Positions 55,770 through 63,972 of a stretch of DNA of 64,000 nt are shown piece after piece. Under the pieces are notes generated by a model, which saw only the letters and a list, made by a program, of their open reading frames with translations, was not told where the DNA came from and did not search any database. The translations under genes and the position numbers were made by a program. The stretch's first letter is position 1. Each line of letters starts with the position of its first letter. This stretch comes from Olavius algarvensis spirochete endosymbiont (GTDB lineage Bacteria > Spirochaetota > Spirochaetia > DSM-2461), in NCBI GenBank assembly GCA_900608495.1, contig UWYT01000325.1:1-64000 (forward strand). Direction: 5' to 3'.

Positions 55770-56630
55770 TTACTGAAGCAGCTGCAATACGCTCTGTCCT
55801 CTTACGTTCGCTTGCGCGAGCATTGCAGTGCTGGCCTGCGTTAGAATCTGATTTCGTGTATAATCAACCATGCCTGAGGCCATATTCAAATCTCTTATTC
55901 GGCTTTCAGATGCCTGGAGATTTTCGGCACCCACGTCAATTCCTTTAATGGCCATTTCCAGACGATTCTGATAGGCACCCAAATCAGCGCGCTGTTTATT
56001 TACTTGTTTCAAGGCATCATCTAACACGCCAATGTTTCGATTGGCCTGATCGGGAGTGCTGAGGGAAATAAAGGCGCCGTTGCCAAATTGTCGCAAACCC
56101 AGGGCTGTGGCTGTCATTGTTCCAATGTACACCTGCTCCCTTTGATCCATGTTCGCCCCAATATGCAACCACATCGAAGCTGTTGGCGCGTTAAGGCCTG
56201 TGAAGCTGGCAAAGCGGCCGGTGAGCATATTCATACCGTTAAACTGGGCATGAGATGCGATGCGGTCAATTTCATCTATCAGTTGTGACACCTCTACCTG
56301 AATTTGCATTCTGTCCTCAGCGGAATAAATGCCGTTAGCCGCTTGAACAGCCAGCTCTCGAATTCGGATTAGCACATCCGAAGACTCCTGCAAATAGCCC
56401 TCTGTAGTTTGGATAAACGAAACACCGTCCGAGCCATTGCGACTTGCCTGTTGTAAACCTCGAATTTGGGCCCTCATTTTTTCGGAAACCGCCAAACCCG
56501 ATGCGTCGTCTCCAGCTCTCGAGATTCGAAGGCCGCTGGAGAGTTTTTCCATCGCTTTGATGGTTGACTCATTGGCTACTTTCAGGTTCCGCTGAGCGTT
56601 TAAGGCGCTCATGTTGTGATTAATGATCAT
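55770..56630 (-). CDS. flaB: Flagellin FlaB, upstream copy
   Basis: A second flagellin core protein, 286 residues, with the same D0/D1-only plan ([30 protein letters not shown]-like centre reading [17 protein letters not shown], and C-terminal [19 protein letters not shown]). ATG 56630 is preceded by GGAGG at 6 nt. The leader carries a GGA-loop hairpin (56657-56672). It is separated from the second copy by 289 bp, so each gene has its own leader. Spirochaete filaments usually mix several FlaB proteins. Confidence 0.96.
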   Translation of the reverse strand: MIINHNMSALNAQRNLKVANESTIKAMEKLSSGLRISRAGDDASGLAVSEKMRAQIRGLQQASRNGSDGVSFIQTTEGYLQESSDVLIRIRELAVQAANGIYSAEDRMQIQVEVSQLIDEIDRIASHAQFNGMNMLTGRFASFTGLNAPTASMWLHIGANMDQREQVYIGTMTATALGLRQFGNGAFISLSTPDQANRNIGVLDDALKQVNKQRADLGAYQNRLEMAIKGIDVGAENLQASESRIRDLNMASGMVDYTRNQILTQASTAMLAQANVRGQSVLQLLQ

Positions 56631-56656
56631 ATAATCCTCCATGAATTAATAATCTG

Positions 56657-56672
56657 TGGGCATCCGTGCCCA
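56657..56672 (-). promoter_or_regulatory. CsrA-type hairpin in flaB leader (upstream copy)
   Basis: On the minus strand TGGGC, loop ACGGAT and GCCCA form a 5-bp GC-rich stem with hexaloop ACGGAU, again the A-N-G-G-A-N rule. It lies 26 nt before ATG 56630, and a second GGA is in the ribosome binding site (ATGGAGGAT). The stem sequence differs from that in the other flaB leader while the loop pattern and position agree. Confidence 0.78.
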
Positions 56673-56757
56673 GTTGTTCAGAGTTCCTTGAGATTCAAAC
56701 GAAATTCAAGCTCTATCGACAGAGTTCGTCCGAATTGTAGAAATCACCTTACGCCAA

Positions 56758-56765
56758 TAATCGGT
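56758..56765 (-). promoter_or_regulatory. Possible sigma-28-like -10 of the upstream flaB
   Basis: On the minus strand ACCGATTA resembles GCCGATAA, and TCAAGTTT about 13 bp before it resembles TAAAGTTT. The spacing is two bases longer than the consensus. Leader length would be about 120 nt. Confidence 0.3.
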
Positions 56766-56886
56766 GTCTAATCTCCCAAAACTTGAGGTAAAACTTCGAA
56801 ATTTCTAAAGTGACAATGAGTTTTACCGACTAGTCGGATTCCAAGGTATGAACTTTAGTGGAAACGCATTCAAATATGAAGAAATG

Positions 56887-57780
56887 CTAGCCGGCTTGCA
56901 AAGCATTGCACCGATTGATCGAGTTATTCTGGGAATGAAGGGCTTCGAGTTTCTCGTTCTCCACCTCGTCTGAGGAACGAACACGCGCCACGCTCGGGTG
57001 TTTCAAACAGTCGTTAATAAGTATTCTGTATTCAAGTGGTGTGTTTTCCGGCTCAAAATGTAGTGCGATAGCCACAAGATTGTTGTGATTCTCGACAGTT
57101 TCATGGCGAACTATTTCGCCGGCCAGTTCAATACTTCTGCCAAAAGTCAGACTAAGCTGAACTTCCACCTTCTTACCGATTAATGATACCTGATCACCAA
57201 GGATTATGATTTTAAGCCCGGAGAATGAGATGTCCCGGAGCAATCCATTTCTTGACGCTTTGTCGATCCGAACTATATGAGTGTTGGATACCAGGCTGAG
57301 TCGACGCATATTGTTCGTATCGATGATAATCCTTTCTTCCTTACGGCGTTTGGCATTGACATTGGCATCCAGCATAGCGCCAATGATTTCAATCAAAGCA
57401 TCTGGCGGACGGTGAGTGTATTCCAACTGCGCAAAGTAAATTTCCTTATTGTCCCCATACTGTGTGAAACCAATTACCCGGCTGTGAACAATGAAACTGA
57501 TTATATCGTTGCTATCTTCTTTTTGAAAACAATATCGTAAATAAACCAATTTCGCTGTTTGCAGTTTTGCCAAGAGTTTATTGGGTAAGGCGATTATTAT
57601 TTTAGATCCACATAAGGATGAGGAGTAGATAACACACGACCTTTGACCACCTTTATACTTAAGATGGGTTTGATTCTGTATCATACGCAGAGACTTAGCG
57701 ACATCCTTGGTAAAAGTGACATCTATTTCCTTATACTTATCGTAATAAGCATCTAGCTGCTGGCTAGTTACAAACGCCAT
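56887..57780 (-). CDS. PilZ-domain protein, soluble
   Basis: A 297-residue protein without membrane span. The N-terminal domain (about residues 1-135) is beta-rich and resembles the PilZN/YcgR-N type; the C-terminal PilZ domain (about 140-260) has RRKEERIIID and DISFSGLKI, fitting the cyclic-di-GMP-binding RxxxR and D-x-S-x-x-G motifs. This is the PlzA-like two-domain plan known in Borrelia and Treponema, where PlzA affects motility. It lies upstream of the two flagellin genes on the same strand. No ribosome binding site is evident before ATG 57780. Confidence 0.8.
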   Translation of the reverse strand: MAFVTSQQLDAYYDKYKEIDVTFTKDVAKSLRMIQNQTHLKYKGGQRSCVIYSSSLCGSKIIIALPNKLLAKLQTAKLVYLRYCFQKEDSNDIISFIVHSRVIGFTQYGDNKEIYFAQLEYTHRPPDALIEIIGAMLDANVNAKRRKEERIIIDTNNMRRLSLVSNTHIVRIDKASRNGLLRDISFSGLKIIILGDQVSLIGKKVEVQLSLTFGRSIELAGEIVRHETVENHNNLVAIALHFEPENTPLEYRILINDCLKHPSVARVRSSDEVENEKLEALHSQNNSINRCNALQAG

Positions 57781-57789
57781 GTATACCCG

Positions 57790-57818
57790 ACTTTAAGACT
57801 GGGGGTTTACTAAGTCAA
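57790..57818 (-). promoter_or_regulatory. Candidate promoter of the soluble PilZ gene
   Basis: Minus-strand TTGACT (complement of 57813-57818), a 17-bp spacer and TAAAGT (complement of 57790-57795). Transcription would begin about 3 nt before the ATG at 57780, which has no Shine-Dalgarno sequence. Confidence 0.4.
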
Positions 57819-57918
57819 TTGAATCAATCTCCCAGATATGCATTAACACCACCCGGGTTCGAAATACCTGTTCCGCCAAACCAGAAATGGATGTCAAAAT
57901 ACTCCCTATAGTGCAAAA

Positions 57919-58233
57919 CTATCCGATTTTCCCGATAACTTCGTCCATTTCGGCAATCAGTCTGAGGGTAATACGTTCCATCTCTTCGGATTCTTCGGGC
58001 AGTGCGGTGTTCCTTCCACCCCAGCTCTTCTCCTTGAGAAGCTCATCTATTATATAGAAACTTGTTAGTATGGAGATTTTCATGGGGTCTGAGATATGGA
58101 TGTTTCGCTTGGTTTCTTCCACCTTGTGCTTGAAATACCACAGTATGCGCTTCAGATAGGCCTCATCTTCGTCGGTGCGAACGGTGAATGAGGTGCCTAA
58201 TACTTCAATGTTAAGTCGGCTACCTCCAGGCAT
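57919..58233 (-). CDS. zapA: Cell division protein ZapA
   Basis: ZapA bundles FtsZ filaments at the division site. The 104-residue protein has the ZapA N-terminal pattern (LNIEVLGTSFTVRTDEDEAYLKRI) and a C-terminal helix for coiled-coil dimerisation. It overlaps the preceding coiled-coil gene by one base, indicating a pair working together. The 138-bp gap downstream, before the PilZ start, has no clear gene. Confidence 0.88.
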   Translation of the reverse strand: MPGGSRLNIEVLGTSFTVRTDEDEAYLKRILWYFKHKVEETKRNIHISDPMKISILTSFYIIDELLKEKSWGGRNTALPEESEEMERITLRLIAEMDEVIGKIG

Positions 58234-58730
58234 TAGAAGATATCGAATTCGCTCTGGAAGCGATCATCGTCGGTATGGGCATCGTCGGGGCTGGGATCCT
58301 CGGATTTGTTTGGATGATTTATCTCATCGTTGGGAATGGGTTCCACGTCTGATTTGTCAGAATCAGGGGATGGATTATCATCGCTGGTTTGAGCACCATA
58401 GTTACTTCCAGCGTTCTCAACGGAGGACTCTGTATCGGAGTTGTTTTCATTCACGTCGGGGGTATTCTCAGATTCCAAGCTGCCGTTCTCATTAGAATCG
58501 TTCGACGTGTCAATTTGATCGAGCATATCAAAAACACCCTGAAGTCCGGCCTCTATCTGTTCCTCATCGGCCTTTTGGCTCGAGAGCTCGTTTCCAAGCT
58601 CGTCTAATCGTGTTTCAAGCTCACTAACACGCTGCTTCAAACTGGCATTTTCGGCGTTTTGAATCCTCAAGACATCCACCACTTCCCTTACTCGCAGCTC
58701 AAGTTCTTTCACCTGTGCAAGACTAATCAC
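58233..58730 (-). CDS. Coiled-coil protein with acidic disordered tail (ZapB-like)
   Basis: A 165-residue protein: the first about 75 residues form a heptad-rich coiled coil (LAQVKELELRVREVVDVL, then VSELETRLDELGNELSS), and the rest is a very acidic, Asn/Ser/Asp/Pro-rich tail. GTG 58730 has AGGAGG 6 nt upstream. The coiled-coil start and its coupling to zapA suggest a ZapB-like division partner, but size and tail are not typical of ZapB. It would be cytoplasmic. The tail is low in complexity and may bind a basic partner. Confidence 0.65.
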   Translation of the reverse strand: MISLAQVKELELRVREVVDVLRIQNAENASLKQRVSELETRLDELGNELSSQKADEEQIEAGLQGVFDMLDQIDTSNDSNENGSLESENTPDVNENNSDTESSVENAGSNYGAQTSDDNPSPDSDKSDVEPIPNDEINHPNKSEDPSPDDAHTDDDRFQSEFDIF

Positions 58731-58790
58731 TTAAGGCCTCCTAGTTCTCCACCCTCCCGCGCCAGACAGAAAAAGTCAAGATTATCGAGA

Positions 58791-59150
58791 TTAAATTTCC
58801 AAGCCCTTCCTTGCGGTATCGAGCAGGGTTTTGAAAGATGTTGGATCCTCAACAGCCATGTTTGAGAGAGCCTTCCTATTGATTTTCACCCTTGATTTGT
58901 TTAAGCCATTTATGAACCGAGAGTAGCTCAACCCTTCTGCACGAGTTGCAGCGGAAACACGGGCAATCCACAATTGGCGAAAGTTTCGTTTTCTAACTCT
59001 ACGATCCCGATAGGCATATTGTCCGGCTCTACGTACTGCGTCCTTGGCGACTCGAGTGAGCTTACTGCGCCGACCCCAATAACCCTTCGCGCGGCTCAAT
59101 ATCCCCTTCCGACGAGCTTTTCGTCTTGTACCGTCTACAGCTTTAGGCAT
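58791..59150 (-). CDS. rplT: Large ribosomal subunit protein bL20
   Basis: An early-assembly protein of the 50S subunit. The 119-residue, highly basic sequence has the family marks RRKARRKGILSRAKGYWG, RVAKDAVRRAGQYAYRDR and LWIARVSAATRAEGLSY. It is the last gene of the infC-rpmI-rplT operon. In several bacteria L20 represses its own operon by binding the leader. Confidence 0.98.
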   Translation of the reverse strand: MPKAVDGTRRKARRKGILSRAKGYWGRRSKLTRVAKDAVRRAGQYAYRDRRVRKRNFRQLWIARVSAATRAEGLSYSRFINGLNKSRVKINRKALSNMAVEDPTSFKTLLDTARKGLEI

Positions 59151-59154
59151 CTCA

Positions 59155-59358
59155 TCAACTCCCCGCGTACGGCAACATTCGTTTTAATCGAGGTGTTTCA
59201 GTTTTGCTAACCACCACTCGATGACGAAGGTTTCTTTTCCTTTTGGGTGATTTCTTGGTGAGGATGTGCCTGGTACCTTGGCTTTTGTATTTGAATTTGC
59301 CGCTCGCGGTTTTCTTAAACCTTTTGTTTGCACTTTTCCTCGTCTTCATCTTAGGCAT
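59155..59358 (-). CDS. rpmI: Large ribosomal subunit protein bL35
   Basis: A small basic 50S protein. The 67 residues begin [17 protein letters not shown] and contain [18 protein letters not shown] 59358 is chosen over an upstream in-frame TTG (59373) because it gives the usual N terminus and AAGGAT precedes it. It lies 4 bp before rplT. Confidence 0.97.
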   Translation of the reverse strand: MPKMKTRKSANKRFKKTASGKFKYKSQGTRHILTKKSPKRKRNLRHRVVVSKTETPRLKRMLPYAGS

Positions 59359-59386
59359 CTTACCATCCTTCAAATCACGCTGCTGT

Positions 59387-59923
59387 TCACTGTTCCTTTT
59401 TCACGGTTTTTGACTTCGGTGAAAGCAACATGGACATGAATCTTCCTTCCATCTTAGGGGGATTATCTATTTTATAGCTACCTTCGCTAAGTTGTTCCAG
59501 TACCTTATCCAGTTTTGTCTTGCCAAGTTCGGTGTGCGCAAACTCCCTGCCGCGAAATCTGACAGTCACCTTAACCTTGTTCCCTTGTTCCAAAAACTCC
59601 TGTACATGTCTTGTTTTGAAATCCATATCATGCCGTTCGATTTTTGGCTGCATTCGCACTTCCTTCAAGCGAACCTGATTAGCATTTTTCCTCTGTTCCC
59701 TGGATTTTTTCTCAAGTTCATATTTATACTTGCCATAATTAAGCAGCTTGCAAACCGGTGGGCGAGCCTGGGGAGATACTTCAACCAAATCCAATCCCAA
59801 ATCCCGCGCCATATTGATTGCTTCAATAGTTGCAACTATTCCGGCCTGGTCGCCATTCTGGTCGATTAGCCGGATTTCCCGTTCTCGGATCTCTCCGTTA
59901 ATCCGCATTTCTTTAACAGCCAA
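59387..59923 (-). CDS. infC: Translation initiation factor IF-3
   Basis: IF-3 keeps ribosomal subunits apart and checks start codons. The 178 residues show the two domains: N-terminal ([33 protein letters not shown]) and C-terminal ([19 protein letters not shown]). The start is TTG 59923 with AGGAG 5 nt before it. A non-ATG start is known in infC genes of other bacteria, where it allows IF-3 to repress its own synthesis. It heads the infC-rpmI-rplT operon. Confidence 0.96.
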   Translation of the reverse strand: MAVKEMRINGEIREREIRLIDQNGDQAGIVATIEAINMARDLGLDLVEVSPQARPPVCKLLNYGKYKYELEKKSREQRKNANQVRLKEVRMQPKIERHDMDFKTRHVQEFLEQGNKVKVTVRFRGREFAHTELGKTKLDKVLEQLSEGSYKIDNPPKMEGRFMSMLLSPKSKTVKKEQ

Positions 59924-60299
59924 TATTTCTCCTTACCCTTACAATCATGATATCATATTTAACAAATTGTTTCATAGGTATAAAACCGAAGTTCCTAGTT
60001 TGAGAGGGAATAAACCATAAAGAGTCCGCATTTGTCCATACGATAAAAAATGTATAACTTCAAATGGCGACAGTTTCAAAGACCTTTCTGAGTTAATTCC
60101 GAGGGGATATTTGTGCCGGAGACGGGTGTGAATCGTCTGTCTGCTAAGTCACTCCTGTCACTTCTGGTTTGTAATGCGGCTATACCAGAGCAGTCTTGCA
60201 GGGAATCGCTTTGTATTTGTCCAAGTTAGTCCTATCTGCTCCATATTCCTGTCAGTTGTTTGCCGCAGTATCTAATAGCCGTAAAAGCGACGAAAGCTT
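59924..60299. other. Leader side of infC and 3' side of dapA; no gene
   Basis: No coding region was seen in 376 bp between the infC start and the dapA stop. The part next to infC (59924-60010) should hold the promoter and the L20-type leader of the infC operon; no clear promoter or leader fold was picked. An inverted repeat overlaps the dapA stop (60281-60303). Confidence 0.5.
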
Positions 60300-60303
60300 T
60301 TAC
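60281..60303 (-). terminator. Hairpin over the dapA stop
   Basis: GTAAAAGC (60281-60288) and GCTTTTAC (60296-60303) are exact reverse complements with a 7-nt loop. The dapA stop codon (60300-60302) lies in one arm. No T run follows on the minus strand, so it would be a weak terminator or an mRNA end stabiliser. Confidence 0.4.
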
Positions 60304-61175
60304 AACAAACCCTGTCCCTTGAGTATATCTCTTAGTCTTTCGGTGGTTGCATCGCTGGGAGGACAGAGGGGGAGGCGCCACACTGGTTTTATCAGACCTA
60401 TTTGAGCTAGACAGGCCTTAACGGGTATGGGGTTGGTTTCAAGAAATAGTCCTTTAAAGAGAGGCAGTAACTCATAGTGCATGGTTCGCGCCTTTTCGAT
60501 ATTGCCCTTGCGTGCGGCGCCTATCATCTGACACATATAGCGGGGAACTATGTTAGAGGCAACTGAGATTACTCCCGAACCGCCGAGTAGTGTGAGTGGC
60601 AAGGCAATGCCATCATCGCCGGCGAACACCGTGAAATCCCTGGGTTTGGAGCTGATTACATCCATCATTTGAGATAGATCCCCCGAAGCTTCCTTTACTC
60701 CGATGGTATTTGGATGCTTGGCGATGCGCATCAAAGTTGGAGTTTCGATATTCACTGCAGTACGACCGGCGATGTTGTAGATAATCATGGGCAGATCGAC
60801 GCTGTCCGCGATGGTGGTAAAATGACGGTAGAGTCCTTCCTGGGTGGGCTTGTTGTAATAGGGGGCTACTTGGAGGCTCGCATAGGCTCCCAGAGACTTT
60901 GCTATCTTAGTCATTTTGATTGCCTCTTGCGTGCTGTTGGAGCCGGTGCCTGCGATTATCGGGATTCGGTTCGCGGCGCGTCGTATAACGTGTTCAACGA
61001 TTTCCATGTTTTCTTCGTGGCTCACCGTAGGACTTTCGCCCGTGGTGCCTACGGGGACAAGGCCATCCACACCGTGTTCTATTTGAAAATCGACGATGCG
61101 GCCCAAGGCGTTCATATCCAGCTTGCCATTGGCGTCAAAGGGGGTGATTAGGGCGGTCAAAACTCCGGAAATCAC
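60300..61175 (-). CDS. dapA: 4-hydroxy-tetrahydrodipicolinate synthase
   Basis: It joins pyruvate and aspartate semialdehyde in the lysine and diaminopimelate pathway. The 291-residue TIM barrel has the Schiff-base lysine in GVKEASGD, the GTTGE motif (VPVGTTGESPTVSHEE), and catalytic Tyr in YNIAGRTAVN. It begins at ATG 61175 next to the dapB stop. In spirochaetes diaminopimelate or ornithine supplies the peptidoglycan cross-link, and DapA could feed lysine or cell wall. It is the last gene of pta-dapB-dapA. Confidence 0.95.
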   Translation of the reverse strand: MISGVLTALITPFDANGKLDMNALGRIVDFQIEHGVDGLVPVGTTGESPTVSHEENMEIVEHVIRRAANRIPIIAGTGSNSTQEAIKMTKIAKSLGAYASLQVAPYYNKPTQEGLYRHFTTIADSVDLPMIIYNIAGRTAVNIETPTLMRIAKHPNTIGVKEASGDLSQMMDVISSKPRDFTVFAGDDGIALPLTLLGGSGVISVASNIVPRYMCQMIGAARKGNIEKARTMHYELLPLFKGLFLETNPIPVKACLAQIGLIKPVWRLPLCPPSDATTERLRDILKGQGLL

Positions 61176-61930
61176 TATTTGCCTCCTTCCAGTAGGGTAT
61201 TGATGTATGCCTCAACCTCAAACCAGCCATTTTTGCCCTCGAGCCATTCAAGGGCACGAACCGCTCCGAGGGCGAAGCCGCTGCGATTGCGTGCCTGGTG
61301 TGAGATTGTAATGAAATCTGCCTCTGAGTCCATCCTCATTTCGTGTGTTCCCGGGGTGGATCCAATTCGAATCGATGTCATTTGAAGCGCGTCCTGCGGA
61401 ATTGGGGTATTTTCAGGAAGTTCTGTAAGTGCATGAGTTTTCCTTTCGAGTTGGGAGAGAATCTTATCGGCGGCGGTTAGGGCGGTTCCCGATGGGTGGT
61501 CGGCCTTTTTGTTGTGATGGTATTCGGTTAGGGCGACATCGTATTCATCGGCATTGTTGATGAGTGCAGCCGCATGGCCACAAAGACGGAAGAAGATATG
61601 TGCGCCCACGGAGAAGTTGCTTCCCCGCAGAAGTGGTCCCTTTGCGTTGCGATATGTCTCTTTTGCCGCCCCAATCAGATTGTCCCAACCGGTGGTACCT
61701 ATTACCACCGGGATACCAAGCTCGGCATAAATGGTGATTCGTTTTAGTATGCCCGGCGCAAGCGCGAACTCAATGATGCCATCCACGCCGGAGAGAGTTT
61801 TTTTGCTTAGGAGTTTGGTATCACCATTGCCTTCGGCATCAATTCGAATTTTCACTTCATGTTCCCGCTTCGAAAGGACGAATTCGATTTCTCGGCCCAT
61901 GCCTCCATAGCCAACAATAGCGACGTTCAT
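61175..61930 (-). CDS. dapB: 4-hydroxy-tetrahydrodipicolinate reductase
   Basis: The second diaminopimelate-pathway step, using NAD(P)H. The 251-residue protein has the nucleotide-binding GYGGMGREI and the catalytic EYHHNKKADHPSGTA stretch. The ATG 61930 start overlaps the pta stop by 4 bp, and it meets dapA at one base. The order dapB-dapA means the lysine branch genes are together. Confidence 0.93.
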   Translation of the reverse strand: MNVAIVGYGGMGREIEFVLSKREHEVKIRIDAEGNGDTKLLSKKTLSGVDGIIEFALAPGILKRITIYAELGIPVVIGTTGWDNLIGAAKETYRNAKGPLLRGSNFSVGAHIFFRLCGHAAALINNADEYDVALTEYHHNKKADHPSGTALTAADKILSQLERKTHALTELPENTPIPQDALQMTSIRIGSTPGTHEMRMDSEADFITISHQARNRSGFALGAVRALEWLEGKNGWFEVEAYINTLLEGGK

Positions 61931-62916
61931 TGAGTCAATGTAACCGCGCAGGTGTTCACTATGTCGCTTACCGATGCACCGCGCGATAAATCACTAACCG
62001 GCTTCGCGAAACCTTGGAGGAAGGGGCCATATGCGCCGGCACCTGCAAATCTTTGGGCAATCTTATAGCCTATATTGCCAGCCTGCAAATCCGGAAATAT
62101 CAGAGTGTTTGCTCGCCCGGCTACCGTGGACGATGGAGCTTTTTTTTGTGCCGTAGCCATATCAATAGCGGCATCAACCTGCATTTCGCCATCAACCTCA
62201 AGTTCAGGTTCTCGTTCTTTGACTATTTTCAGAGCTTGTAGCACTTTATCAACTAGTTGATGCGATGCAGACCCCTTCGTGGAAAATGAAAGCATAGCGA
62301 TTATAGGATCGACACCCAAGTAGGTTCTACAGGATTTTGCTGAAGCCAGGGTTATTTCGGCCAACTGCTCAGGATTTGGATTGGGTATGGTTGCGCAGTC
62401 TGAGAAAATCATCAGGCCATCGTGGCCCCACTTTTTGTCTGGGAAATCCATAACCAGGCAGGAAGATGCCGATTTCACTCCCGGAGCCGTTTTGATAATA
62501 GTGAAGCCCGCAATCAGCACTTTGGCGGTAGCATTTTCCGTACCGGCCACGATGGCATCAGCATCCTCCCGCGTCACCATCATCATGCCCCAGTGTAATG
62601 GTTCGACAATCTTTTTGCGAGCCTCATCCAGACTCATTCCCTTGTGTGCCCTCAATTGATAGTAATGTTCGGCATAGGTATCAAGTTTTGGCGATTCCTC
62701 AGGGCATACAATTCTCATACCGTAGAGGCTTACTCCACCTCTTTCAGCAGTCTCTTTCACTTTTGCTGGCTCTCCCACCAGAAAAACCTCTCTGGCAATT
62801 TTTTCGTCGACAACAATACTTGCGGCTTTTAAAGTGCGGAGTTCTGTAGATTCCGGCAACACCAGGCTCTTAGACAGTCTACGCGCCTTCTCGCTGATTT
62901 TTTCGGTGAAAGTCAT
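61927..62916 (-). CDS. pta: Phosphate acetyltransferase
   Basis: It converts acetyl-CoA to acetyl phosphate, the energy-yielding end of mixed-acid fermentation together with acetate kinase. The 329-residue single-domain form shows KSLVLPESTELRTLKAA near the N terminus, ADAIVAGTENATA, and SKGSA and CRTYLGVDPI-like regions. ATG 62916 is chosen, with TTGGAGC about 7 nt upstream; the longer open frame has no support. Placement in front of dapB-dapA with overlapping codons is unusual and links acetyl phosphate metabolism to the lysine genes. Confidence 0.92.
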   Translation of the reverse strand: MTFTEKISEKARRLSKSLVLPESTELRTLKAASIVVDEKIAREVFLVGEPAKVKETAERGGVSLYGMRIVCPEESPKLDTYAEHYYQLRAHKGMSLDEARKKIVEPLHWGMMMVTREDADAIVAGTENATAKVLIAGFTIIKTAPGVKSASSCLVMDFPDKKWGHDGLMIFSDCATIPNPNPEQLAEITLASAKSCRTYLGVDPIIAMLSFSTKGSASHQLVDKVLQALKIVKEREPELEVDGEMQVDAAIDMATAQKKAPSSTVAGRANTLIFPDLQAGNIGYKIAQRFAGAGAYGPFLQGFAKPVSDLSRGASVSDIVNTCAVTLTQ

Positions 62917-63228
62917 ACGCGGCTCCAATTCTTTCTGTATTCTATCGCATTTGGCGTAACTAGGGGGAGGGGGGTAGCGATATAGCGAGAAGTAATCAAA
63001 GAAATAAGCTATTGAGAATACGTTCACAAGGCCGAACCCGCAATGACCTTATCAGGTTTCACGCCAAAACCATGTTGCCCGCTTGTTGAGTTAAACCTCC
63101 CGGACGGATAAGGGCTATGTCGCGATTCATTTCGGGTATAAGGTGCAAACGAGCCAGAGCGTTCTTTCCCTTTCAAAAAGCATCTTGCTTCTCCATGAAC
63201 CATCGTGAATGCTATGATTGGTGCGAGT
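62917..63228. other. Divergent control region between pta and tyrA
   Basis: No gene seen in 312 bp. On the minus strand TTGTGA, a 17-bp spacer and TATTTC (about 63028-63000) could be a weak pta promoter. No lysine riboswitch was recognised. Confidence 0.35.
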
Positions 63229-63972
63229 ATGGAAATAGGTGTTTATGGACTTGGTAGATTTGGAGGTTTTTGGGCTTCACAGCTTGCTGCCTTCCACACT
63301 GTGCTTGGATGGTCGCGAAACGAGAATAGATCCACCCCTGCCGGTGTCCGCCGGGTTTCGGAAAACGAGTGTTTGGCAGCTCCAGTAGTGATTCTTTGTG
63401 TAACAATTTCCGCGATGGAAGAGGTGCTTGAAAAAATTGCTAAACTCCTGGCTCCGGGCACACTCGTTATGGATACCTGTTCTGTTAAGGTATATCCGGC
63501 AAATCTAATGCTCAGGTTGCTTCCTCCAGAAATTGAAATAATTGCCACGCATCCGATGTTTGGCCCGGACTCTGGAGTGGATGGTATCACGGGACTGCCG
63601 ATGGTATTCTCACCCATGCGGGTGGATGAAAGGATTGCTCAGCTCTGGAGTAGCAATTTCGAAGCTATGGGTTTGAAGGTGATAGATATGAGTCCTAAGC
63701 AACACGATGAGGAGATGGCTTTTTCACAGGGGATAACGCATTTCATAGGGAGAGTTCTGGGTGAATTGGATTTGAACTCAAGCATTATAGGAACAGCTGC
63801 TTATAAAAAACTCTTGGACATTGTGCAGCAAACCTGCAACGATCCTTGGGATTTATTTGTCGATTTACAGCGTTTCAATCCAAACACTGCGGCGATGAGA
63901 GGCAGACTTCAGGTTGCGATTAACTTGATGCTTGATAAATTCGAATCCATTGAGCTTCCGGAGGACATTTGA
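63229..63972 (+). CDS. tyrA: Prephenate dehydrogenase family protein
   Basis: The second step toward tyrosine, oxidising prephenate. It begins with the NAD-binding GVYGLGRFGGFWA at the very N terminus and continues with LVMDTCSVK, ATHPMFGPDSG and QGITHFIGRVL, all TyrA features. At 247 residues it is a short form lacking an ACT or chorismate-mutase domain. ATG 63229 is chosen from the family N terminus; GTG 63205 and ATG 63214 are in frame. It overlaps the next gene by one base. Confidence 0.85.
   Translation: MEIGVYGLGRFGGFWASQLAAFHTVLGWSRNENRSTPAGVRRVSENECLAAPVVILCVTISAMEEVLEKIAKLLAPGTLVMDTCSVKVYPANLMLRLLPPEIEIIATHPMFGPDSGVDGITGLPMVFSPMRVDERIAQLWSSNFEAMGLKVIDMSPKQHDEEMAFSQGITHFIGRVLGELDLNSSIIGTAAYKKLLDIVQQTCNDPWDLFVDLQRFNPNTAAMRGRLQVAINLMLDKFESIELPEDI

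Noticed and set aside
57784-57918. Possible 6S RNA downstream of zapA, or a tRNA-like TTCGAAA stretch at about 57856-57862
   Set aside because: 6S RNA often lies by zapA, but the long bulged rod is not visible here. The TTCGAAA stretch lacks a paired T-stem and acceptor arm.
62917-63204. Lysine riboswitch before pta-dapB-dapA
   Set aside because: None of the conserved lysine-aptamer elements was recognised, and pta rather than a dap gene is first.
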